The notes under the pieces were generated by a model. The model was not told where the DNA came from. It did not search any database and saw nothing but the letters and a program-made list of their open reading frames with translations. DNA of 64,000 nt, taken from NCBI GenBank assembly GCA_945859605.1, contig OX243824.1, positions 5,696,313-5,760,312 on the forward strand, in the 5' to 3' direction. Positions 11,834-21,592 of this stretch are shown piece after piece. The position numbers and the translations under genes are program-made. Every line of letters begins with the position of its first letter. Position 1 is the stretch's first letter. The stretch is from Lumbricus rubellus. Its lineage: Eukaryota > Annelida > Clitellata > Crassiclitellata > Lumbricidae.

Positions 11834-13200
11834 TCTATTAACGTTTTGCAAATCACGGACTATGAGCGATGCCTTTGAACGTGGTTGGTCGAGTCAAAAT
11901 ATGCGACATGCACGCACAACCATTAAACAGAATAGGGATTGCTCGATTGTGAGTCACTCTTCGTGGAATAGCCACACCTCCCCCTTTGCCCTGCGTTCCC
12001 TTACGTGGGAATTACGTAACTATTTTTATGAACTAGTCACGACTTTCCTACTTGGTCGTGCCTGGGTCAGGAGCGCTTTTGAATATTTGTCCTGAAGGGT
12101 CGCTATATAAATTTTATTATAGATTTAGGTATAGATATAGATAGAGACATAGATATAGATATAGATATAGATAGACAGACAGGCAGACAAAGACAAATAG
12201 TTAGATACATAGATACATAGATAGACAGACATTGTTCGGCAAGCCACTTGAAATTAATTATGACTGTACGAGACTAAACGAGTATAAAGCACACTGCCTA
12301 CGTACACTGTACACAAATCGCCAAACCATTTTGGCTTACAATCTACAGTCCAAGTTGACCAAAGGCGACCAAATTGATCAGTCATGAAGTAACCGAGCTG
12401 ACGAGAGTTCGATTAGTTGCAGTACCGGTAAGTAAAATAGCAACTTGAAAATAATTATCCTTGTGCTATAGACGCTATTTTATATTCCAGTCCTATACTT
12501 ACCCCAACAACTGCCCCAGACCGAACGTTGGCTGCCTGCAGGGGCGGATCCAGGTGCGGCAATCCGGCCATGCCCCCTCCCATTTAAAATTGCCATGGGA
12601 CGTGTCCCACACATATGGTTCGAAATTAGCAATACGAATACGGGTGTTATGGCATATTGGACCCCTATTCAGAAAATTGCATGGGACGTGGACCCCCATT
12701 GGGTTTTTCGACTGGAGGATTAAAAAAGTCATCAACTTTTTTGGCGGATGAAAAGAAGTACCTTTTTCCTCAGCCAAAGACCGATGACTAAAAAAAGGTC
12801 ATCAACTTTTTTGAAAAGTTCTTTTTTCCTCAGCCAAAGACCGACGACTAAAAAGTCATCAATTTTTTTCGCGACCAACGACGAATTTTTTTCCCTGTCC
12901 CAAGGTCTAAGATTTTGCTCCCCCCTTGGAAGAGTTCTGGATCCGCCCCTGGCTGCCTTCGTGGGTCTCAAAAGGCCCCCCGGTTGTAGCCTAGTAGGCC
13001 AGTCTTCCCCTAGGTTGTCTAGACATCACCTATCAAGGTGAATTTAGAAACGAGTGTAGGCGACAGTCGTCGATTTGTGCTGAATTTGGATTCAGAGATC
13101 AATAATTGAAGATTATGATTATAACTGCCATAATGCTCTATGACGGCCAAACCGCCGCGTGCACATTCTGCCAATACGCTCGTGATTTAGTTGGTGCCAT
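11834..13200 (+). repeat. tandem duplication, copy B, carrying a hAT insertion
   Basis: Copy B has the same order as copy A: the MSDAFERGWSSQ frame (11862-12095), SINE-like tail, GATA microsatellite (about 12130-12230), and CCCCAGACCGAACGTTGGCT followed by the insertion at 12539-12951. Both copies end at TTGGTGCCAT, so the junction is a clean head-to-tail duplication. Confidence 0.85.
12539..12951. mobile_element. hAT-type MITE, GGCGGATCCAG family, copy 2
   Basis: The 413-bp element begins CAGGGGCGGATCCAGG and ends CTGGATCCGCCCCTG. Flanks GCTGCCTG (12531-12538) and GCTGCCTT (12952-12959) are an 8-bp TSD with one mismatch. Copy A of the tandem duplication has an empty site at about 11560-11572, which confirms the insertion. 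The interior carries the GACTAAAAAAGGTCATCAA motif three times. Confidence 0.92.
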
Positions 13201-13603
13201 GCGGCGATTGGCTTTCGAGTGGCGCTATAGAAATTTGGAGATAGCGAGCACGACTATACGATAGTCAGTAGGCTATAGGCCTATCCTAGTCACGCGTTTC
13301 TTCAATTCGACATTAATTTTTTTTCGTTTATGCCTTTGTTTTGCAGTGCCTATGGTCGCGTGGAGCATATGTATAACTTGCACCTTGTGCAGCAAGCTTG
13401 AGGGAGTAAGATTCGTGTAGGCCATGGAAATAAATATTGAGATGGATCATGCTGTTTGCATTTCAAAATTTCTATCACCGGTTCGATTGAGTTCGATTGT
13501 GGGGTGAAAATTTAATGAGGTATGGTCTCGGTGTGGTCCTCCTTTGGTCGGGAAGATTTCACATAAATGCCGAGATTCCGTCCTGTCTTGTTGCAAGCTC
13601 TGC

Positions 13604-13929
13604 AAGGGGCGGATCCAGGGGGGGGGCAATCCAGCCATGTCCCCCCATCTAAAACTGCCATGGGACGTGCCTTCTATTTGGTCTGAAATTAGCAATACGA
13701 ATAAGGGTTAATGGCATATTGCCCCCCATTCTGAAAATCGTACGGGACGTGGCCCCCCATACGGTTTTCAAGTGGGGGACTAAAAAAAGGTCATCAACTT
13801 CTTTGGCGGATGAAAAGTATTTTTTTTCTTCAGCCACAGACAGATTTTTTGGGAACCAAGAACGAAAATATCCCGTCATAAGATCTCAGATTTTTGTCCC
13901 CTCTTGGAACAGTTCTGGATCCGCCACTG
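13604..13929. mobile_element. hAT-type MITE, GGCGGATCCAG family, copy 3
   Basis: The 326-bp element begins AAGGGGCGGATCCAGG and ends CTGGATCCGCCACTG. The perfect 8-bp TSD is AGCTCTGC (13596-13603 and 13930-13937). The interior has one GACTAAAAAAAGGTCATCAA. Confidence 0.9.
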
Positions 13930-14100
13930 AGCTCTGCCTCTAAAGTCCAACTGCACTCCTCCTCGTGGAATCCCACAGGCAACGTTCGTAACGTGCGGAT
14001 GAGGGCAGAAGGGGCGAATGCGAGTTGTTGTCGCATTATCCAACCCAGACCACCTTGCTCCTAGGTGAAGGAGTGAAGACGGACATCAGAGGATGGTGAC

Positions 14101-14558
14101 GCTGGATTGATCAAACCAATGCAACTTGCTATTATCCGGCCATTAACAGTGGCTTATTTGCACATGCTCAAGTTTGTCGATTTTGCAAATTTTAGTTGCT
14201 CTTTAACGACAATAACGAAGAATTTTCCTTAGCGGTATTGTCCCATTGTTACGGTTAAGGTTCGCAATATAATTATAAATAAGATAAAGATAAAATGAAA
14301 TATAACTATTAGTTAGAGCTTAAGAACATTATTGTTTTCTCTAACGTCAGTTGCGCCGCTTCAGACGTGCTGGTGAGCCATGATAGGTCATAGAGAGACT
14401 TATTGGCAACACTGATGGCAAATGAAAGAACCCAAAGGAGTCCTAAAAATTTCCAATCAACGTCATACTGCATAATGCATGACTATAAAAGAGAATTTAA
14501 AAATGCCTAGTTTGGAAAGAAATCTACCAATGATTTAAGGAAGTGTACTAATTTCATG
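14101..14558 (-). pseudogene. orphan copy of the 3' flank of channel gene 2
   Basis: The 458 bp align with 16746-17220, the 3' flank of channel gene 2. Shared stretches include GACAATAACGAAGAATTTTCC, ACTATTAGTTAGAG and GCCTAGTTTGGAAAGAAATC. Identity stops abruptly 2-3 bases 5' of the stop codon. The copy keeps the TGA (14554-14556) but has no channel coding sequence beyond it. It is either the remnant of a lost channel gene or a partial duplication. Confidence 0.8.
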
Positions 14559-15167
14559 CCACGTCGGAGTCGCGACCCGGCTGTGACATATTAATTAGCC
14601 TAATAAATGATGAGTCGAAATTTAATCAACTAATTGTGCAACGCTCCCATTGGTGGAGTAGGCGACGAATGATGATGATGATTATTATTATTGACCTTTT
14701 ATATAGCGCACCTTCAAGGTAATCTACTCAGAAGCGCTCCAATGGTTCGATGATGGTTCGATTAGCATTGCGAATGGTGTGCGTTTCATCTAATTAGATA
14801 TCTGATAATTATTGTGTTGGATATCACAGATGCTGTAAAATTAATGGTACAATGTCGTCCACGCAGCATAAAATGTCATTGGATAATAATATTGCAAAAA
14901 GGCACCAGCTGCATATGAATAGCATTTTACGACTATTACAAGGCGCTTCGGTGACATTAAGGACAACCTAATTAAATCTATACCAGGCGAATACCGTAAA
15001 CGTAGAGTTGAAACGCACTCTGGAGTCATTTTTAGGGGTTGTGGAGGCACGCTGCATGCTGCAGAACAAAACCTAATCAGCACCGAAGAACGAGTCTAAA
15101 GGATATCATGACAATTTGCGTCAATGATAGTTTGTCATGATTGTCATCTTATTGAATTGGACCAAAC
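14559..15167. other. non-coding, with a SINE-1 3' fragment
   Basis: At 14695-14740 there is a short antisense piece of the SINE-1 3' core (TATATAGCGCACCTTCAAGG..CTCAGAAGCGCTCC). Nothing else is recognisable. Confidence 0.5.
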
Positions 15168-15262
15168 GTGTGACTTGCTGTTCTAACGTGTGACTTATTG
15201 TTCTAACGTCTGACTTGTTGTTCTAGCGTGTGACTTGTTGTTCTAACGTGTGACTTGTTGCA
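15168..15262 (+). repeat. ~20-bp minisatellite, about 5 units
   Basis: The unit is close to CGTGTGACTTGTTGTTCTAA, repeated about five times with single-base variants such as CGTCTGACTT and TTCTAGCG. It lies 160 bp from the left end of the TTAA-flanked element. Confidence 0.9.
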
Positions 15263-15425
15263 GAAGAATACCCAATTACCCATGCAACTCCCTAGAGCTT
15301 ATACTTGATGCCGAAAAGCGCGATACAAAGACCTTCATGCTAGCTCAGGCTTAGATAATGAATGCTTGAGGACGTGTGTGATTACGAACAATAACAAAGG
15401 CTGAAATTATATATAGACGAGTTAA

Positions 15426-16409
15426 CCCTCGGGCTACCAAGGGGGGGGTGGTATCCACCCCCCCCCTAGGTTTTTCCCGAATAAAACTTTTTTCGTTAGG
15501 AATAAAATTTTGACGTTTTAGGTGGCTGTAGAGGATTCATTTGCACACATTTTGAGCTAAAATGTGTGATGATATACCATACCATTCAAAAGTTACACCC
15601 GATATACCCGAGGCACCAGGGGGGGGGTGGATACCACCCCCCCCTTAGATTATCGGCTGTATCTTATCCGTCCTTTGACATGAAGAGACACCAATTACAC
15701 CATTCTGTAGAGGGAATGTGGGGCTACATTGTGGTGGTCACGGAGTTGTCAATTGACAACCGGAAGTGCTCAAAATAAATTAAAATATATAAAAAGGTGT
15801 TTTATTTTCATAAAATTTTCATGTTGTTCCTATTAAAAATTATTCATAATTTATTTTTTAAGAGAAATAAATTATGTCATTCTATAGAGGGCAATTAGGG
15901 CTATTTAGTGATACCAAATAATTTGACATTTGATGACCGGAAGTGCTTAAAATAAATTTAAATGTGTGAAAATGTTGGGTTTTTTTACAACGCAAACCGA
16001 TAAGTCTGCGTAAACGTTTTTCAGCATGTTTTACGTGTTTTTTCTCTTTTTATTGTAACTAAAACTAACTTATTACTAGTTTTTATAGTTGAATATTGGA
16101 CTTTATTATATGTAACCTATTTTAAATTAAATAAATTATGTTAAAAACACACAGAATCTAATATTTTGCTTATGCGAAAGTATACATTTTGTGGAATCGA
16201 CGGGTGCCTACGGTAAAAAATTCATAACTTTGGGGTGCTTTCATATATTTTAAACCTAAATATACCATTTTGTGCAGAAATGAATGCTGAATCCATAGGC
16301 GTATTACAAGTTATGATATCTCAAACCAAACCCAAAATCCAGGGGGGGGGGTGGTAACCACCCCCCCCTTGGTAGTCAGTGTTACAAAAAAAGCTTGGTA
16401 GCCTGAGGG
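15426..16409. mobile_element. piggyBac-type (TTAA-flanked) non-autonomous element with G/C-run palindromes
   Basis: TTAA sits at both borders (15422-15425 and 16410-16413). The ends CCCTCGGGCTACCAAG and CTTGGTAGCCTGAGGG are 16-bp TIRs with about two mismatches. Beside the ends and internally there are three GGGGGGG..TGGTAxCCA..CCCCCCC inverted repeats (about 15440, 15619, 16339). No transposase is visible. The TTAA target and CCCT start fit piggyBac, with Kolobok as the alternative. Confidence 0.8.
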
Positions 16410-16413
16410 TTAA

Positions 16414-16745
16414 ACAATGGTTTATAATTATAATTATTGGACCATTGTGCAAAAACGTCCTAGATAAGCCCATTCTGGATACAATCATGCGGCGAATGTC
16501 GAAGCTTCGAAGGCCAATTATTCACAGTAATTGTTTCTACAGTGCGAAAGCAAAGAGAGGTCCATGTGTCCAGTTCGACATTTCCAATAATGGACAACGC
16601 AGATTGCACTACGCAATGAATTCGCGAAAAAGTTCTGAACAGAGTGGAACTCAAAACAGATTGTGGTTTCAGCTACAGTACCAGCAATTATAGTCAATGG
16701 TTTATCATCTCATTCAGAGTTTGTATCAATTTTCATTAGGCTGAC
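16414..16745. other. non-coding, nothing recognised
   Basis: Spacer between the TTAA element and the 3' flank of channel gene 2. No supported gene. Confidence 0.4.
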
Positions 16746-17215
16746 AGCAGGATTGATTAACATATCTATGCTACAACCCCGCCATTAGGCCAAGCTGTGG
16801 CTTATTTACACATTCTCATGTCTGTCGACTTTACAAATTACATGTATAGTCGCACTTTAATTAAACGACAATAACGAAGAATTTTCCTTACGGTATTGTC
16901 GCCATTGTTACGGTTATGGTTCGCGATATAATTAATATGACAAAGATAAGATGAAAATGAAATAATATAACTATTAGTTAGAGTTAAAGAACATTAACGT
17001 TTTCGCTAGCGTTAGTTGCGCCACTTCAAAAGGCTACTTTGTCTGTGAGCCGTGAAAGGGAGGCATGTTGGCAACATTGACGACAAAGTAATGAACTCGA
17101 GGAGTTCTGGAACTTTCAATTCAAAGTCATCCTGCTTAGTGCGTAGCTAAAAGAGAACTTTAAAATGCCTAGTTTGGAAAGAAATCTATGAATGACTTAA
17201 GGAAGTGTATTAATT

Positions 17216-19586
17216 TCATGTCGAGGTTTTTTTGGCTTCGTCCACCGTTACGGGAACCACTGCGTCTATGTTTTTCCTATTCCACAGAATCTGCATCAGC
17301 GAATAGAACAGCTCGATGATTTCCGCGGCCGTCAGAACCGATATTCCCAGCCAGAGATTCAACGATCCGCCGAGATTTGAAGCCATCGTGTCCCAGGACA
17401 TCGCGAGGATGTCCGTTACCGTCGTCACGCTTCTTTCATTCATCTTTACCGTCACCTGAAGGAAATTGTCCTCGATCAGCTTCAGGTCTCGAACTCGTTC
17501 TAAGGATTCGAAACCGCTGATCGACTGTCTTTCTCTTTTGATTGCATCGTAAGCGGTGAACTTCGCAGCGTAGCGAGGGTCTTCGCGAATGTATCGGTCG
17601 TAGAAGGCCAGCTTGTAGACAGGACTGGGCCAACGTGCCTCCGATGCACTGAACTCGTAACTGATCTCAGTGCAGGGTACATGGCAGTCGCAGTATGTTT
17701 CCACCGGAACGAAGTACCACGCACACCTAAGAATTTCCCAGAGATCGTCGATGACTGAATCTTTCGAAGGAGCCACATCGCCAATGAACTGTGAAACGTT
17801 CACGCAGAACGTTCCGTTGACCGCTTGGAGTTCCGCTTCGGTGAAGAACTCGAAGTTATCGATGCAGTGACACGTTTCAATGAACTGCCGCTGACGACAC
17901 AGGCTGATGCACGTCGCCTGATCGTAGGGATGGGAATGCAAGTCTTCAGAACCCACCGGGGGTCTGTCCGTACAGTTTCCCCTCGGGTGAGACAGACGTG
18001 TTACGTTCACCTGCTTCGCGGTGATCGTGAGATCAGAGCCTGGCGCTACAAAAATAGATGTTTTCGTGTCTGGTTTAGTTCCACGTGCGTGTACCATGAC
18101 GCGGACTCCTGTGGACATTGGCATCCGCGTCCAACTGTAGAAAGAGTCGATTACATCAGACCAGAAGTCGTCAACGAACAACATCACTGTGAGAAGTGCG
18201 GCGTCCATCTGATTGGCTTGAATTCGGACACATTTCTGTAGCGGACGGTCATGTTCGAGAAGCAGCGAAGAGTTCATTCCGTTGAATAGGTCCCACTTGT
18301 AGTGATCGGACTCTACGATGAACCCATTCTCATTTGGATCGTCATTTTCGTCGATGCGGTGATCAATAACGTTGGCGTTAAAGATAACGAGTGCTCGAAA
18401 AAATTGCCAGAAGTCTATGTTGGTCGTTAAATTGCGAGGTGAACGTGGATGGTTGCGCAGAAAATCAAGCTTCTTCAAGTAGTTCTGATATTGTTCGTCG
18501 AAGTTCTTTCGATCCGATATCGGAAACAGGTTGCAGACTGTGACGTCTGGGAAATTGGGGGATGTCTGTACTACGGCTATGTTTTGAATGACGATGTAGC
18601 TGTAGTAGTTCATCAAAACGGTCACCACCTGGAATGAGAACGAATACGTTTAGCTGTAGGTGGAATAATTGCCGAGGATTTCATCTCCGAGCGTTAACAA
18701 AATATAACTCTACTCTTGAGCCATTGGCTCTAAACGTGAAATTCCATAATCCTTACTTTTGAATTAAGTTATGTTTAATAATTGCCCGATGTAATCAGAA
18801 TCCCTCAGGGATAACTGTGCAGAAAATCTAAGTGATGGTGAAGTCGCCATCACTTAGTATAAAATCAGAAGTATGAAGAAGTCCCTACTCATCTGTTGTT
18901 TCCTGGTGCGCACAAGTGCCTTTAGAGGCCACACCAATAAGAATTTGTCCTATGTGAATTAATTCGATTTTTGTTTTCTTCAATCAAAATAAAGACGAGG
19001 CTTTGCTAAGGACTTTTCTAAAGGACTCAGCACCACGCGAGCAAACTTTTCGGCTGTGATAGTTATTAAATGGCAAAATGACAGTTTATTTCTATCAAGA
19101 GAAGGTAACCTAGCTTAAGAGTCATTCATTTGACGACTAAATCGACTGGGCGGTCTCAATACCCTATATGGCCTAAGCGGAGGTCAAGAATATCTTGTTG
19201 ATAATGTCGAATGCAAATGAGGTTCATTCGATTCTAATCCAGGTCTACACTTAAAATACACTCTTGATTTTTGCGGATTTTAATTTGATGTTCAGTTAGC
19301 CTATACCTCACACCCCAGAGTCTTCGGTAACTTTGGAGTTTGATGCCATTTTTCTGTTCAATTCGACACGTAATCACTTTTTGATTCTTGATTTATTTCC
19401 CTTCATGCATGACGATTCGAGATAAGAAGCACTCACCTGGAACAGAAGCAGACCGAGGCAGACGATTAGAAAGACGATCCAACAGGTGCGTGCCACGCCA
19501 TTGTTCGCTCTGACCGTTCGTCCGATTCCCTTAACCGTCGTGCACCCAGCAAATCTCAGTAACTCTTGACGAATTTCGGACAGCAT
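17216..19586 (-). CDS. DEG/ENaC-family sodium channel subunit, paralogue 2
   Basis: Exon 1 is 19437-19586 (50 codons; donor CAG|GTGAGT) and exon 2 is 17216-18628 (acceptor ATTCCAG|GTGG). The phase-0 intron is 808 bp and the protein is 520 aa. It has the same layout as paralogue 1: TTVKGIGR (16-23, Lys in place of the HG-motif His), TM1 about 35-56, FPDVTVCN after TM1, GVRVMVHARG, PYDQATCISLCRQ, then the paired Cys and WPS region, which reads CDCHVPC here. TM2 is at 470-498 with G-I-S at 478-480. The cytoplasmic tail is 22 aa and ends KKTST. The ectodomain is clearly diverged from the other copies, while residues 430-498 are identical to them. It is closest in position to paralogue 3 (about 2 kb). 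An isolated copy of its 3' flank lies at 14101-14558. There are no breaks, so it is probably functional. Confidence 0.95.
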
Positions 19587-20608
19587 GATCTATATTTGAT
19601 TACTGTCGCAACTATCTATTCTCTTATTTTTTTATCTAGAGCACTTGACGTTTGCACAATGTAATTAAAAATGTTTGTTTTCGACAAATATGCGCAATCG
19701 AATATTGCTAGATCGTTACAGCCTAGATCAGCTATTCGCTTCGTTAAAGAACTGGCACTCCACTCGTAATATTCGCCAGACAGGAAATAGACTCTCCAAC
19801 AGGCGTATGCACGCCTACGTTTATGGTTAACGTTTGAGACCAACAACAGTTACTGGCAATCTCTTCGTCCCACGTCAGTGATAGGCCTAGATCACCTCTA
19901 TGTTCTATAGTGCCAAAGTTAGATTTAGAGGACTAGCCCACTCATATTTTACCTTGTGCAACGTAAAACACTATTAGTGTTTGAAACAATCTGACTACTT
20001 GCAAGCTCCAGTCGTAAATGCGCATCGCCCCTTTCCTGTGTCTGTGCTGGTCCATACTTTGACTAAAAGCGAATTCGAAAACATGCTGCACGTCAATTAC
20101 ACAATCGGTTAAAAGTTCGCAACTACCATTAGTACGGATCGTTATGTTTGCGCACATGGCAAGTCATATTATGATGCAGTATTTGTATCCATTTTGGCTT
20201 TTATTCATCTGTGTGTATTCATTGCAATAAATTGTATGAGGCCATTATACACTCAATTTCCTGATATTGATGAGCACGCAATCTATAAATCGGCGTATTC
20301 ACTTTTTTGCATCACGCATCACCATTAATTCATTGATTGAGTCCTCTCTAGCTACAAATGTCTGCAATTATGAAAAATTGAACACAAAAATGAGACCAGC
20401 ATGCTGATTCCTGGTTGGAATAGGCGGGAGCGCCGTGAAAAAGAGGCCTGAAAACATCAGCCCGTTGTCGTCAAAACATACTCAGTGTCGTCTGTTCACA
20501 TATATTTTACAAGAACCCCTCCAAAAAGCAAAATGGTTTTCAAGTTGCCTGTAGGGCAGATAACAAGGACAACGTAGTTTTGCTCATAACCCTTTGAATC
20601 TAGAAGGC
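19587..20608. other. upstream region of channel gene 2, nothing recognised
   Basis: No gene or complete element. The promoter of gene 2 should lie at the left edge, but I see no clear TATA or initiator signature. Confidence 0.45.
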
Positions 20609-20616
20609 CGTGACTT

Positions 20617-20880
20617 CAGGGCCGGATTAAGGCATGTTCAACATGTTCGGCCGCACAACGGCCCCCACACTTTTCACGCTTGAGGGGGGCCCCACAAATG
20701 TGCGGAAAAAAAATTGGGGAGCAAATTTCGACGAAACGACTAATTTCCGAAAATTTCGCCAGATGACTATAAAAAAGGTCATCAACATTTTTGGCGGATG
20801 AAATGGTATGATTTTCCCGAAAAATTTTCTTCCGCACAAATTTCCCGAATAGGGCCCCCACATTGCTTAATCCGGCCCTG
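20617..20880. mobile_element. hAT-type MITE, GGGCCGGATTAAG family
   Basis: The 264-bp element has TIR CAGGGCCGGATTAAG at the left and its exact complement at the right. The perfect 8-bp TSD is CGTGACTT (20609-20616 and 20881-20888). The interior includes GACTATAAAAAAGGTCATCAA, related to a motif in other hAT families here. Confidence 0.93.
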
Positions 20881-20970
20881 CGTGACTTGCTGTTGACGTT
20901 TGCGCGACGTCATGATTTAACCGTCCGCACGTGTCAAAGAAATGCCCTGATTGGTTAATAAAATCAGACT

Positions 20971-21115
20971 GGTGCCGCGTGCAAAAGCAAACGATAATCG
21001 TCTCGCCTTATTTGCTGATATCAGCACACAGGGCCGTGTGCAAAAACACAACGACAACGGATTGATTTGATTTGTTCAAAGGATGTCAGACAGAGGCCGT
21101 GCGCAAAAGCATACT
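20971..21115 (+). repeat. diverged ~61-bp tandem repeat, second locus
   Basis: Three units start at 20971, 21031 and 21095, each with GCCGTGYGCAAAARCA. They match the units at 651-790. This locus lies about 480 bp beyond the stop codon of channel gene 3. Confidence 0.6.
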
Positions 21116-21327
21116 ACATTGAGTTTGCATTGTTGTAGAATTTATCATAATGGACCATACAAATGAAAACATGACGAAGAATAATTCCATTTAATTAAAA
21201 GAAAATCACCAGAAAATTCGCAGAATCCAGAGTATGAGTACAGGCACATTCTCCGAGGTCATCACCAACTATATAGACCTACCCTATTCAAATTCGTGCA
21301 ATCACTGGTTTATTAAAACATGTTATT

Positions 21328-21329
<2 letters not shown>

Positions 21330-21388
<59 letters not shown>
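21330..21388. repeat. (TA)n microsatellite
   Basis: About 58 bp of pure TA in the 3' flank of channel gene 3. Confidence 0.97.
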
Positions 21389-21390
<2 letters not shown>

Positions 21391-21592
21391 TTCTAGATCT
21401 ATTACGGAACTCGTGAAAATTCCTAGCAAATGGAAACACTTGCAAATCTAAATAATCTTACCAATAATAATGTTTTAATAATCCATTATCCATGTATGCA
21501 TTGATGAAAATCCACGTTGAAATGTTATGAGTCTGATCGAGTAGGCCTATGCCGTGTTACTACAGAGTTCCGTGTTTCATTTCGTCAATCAT

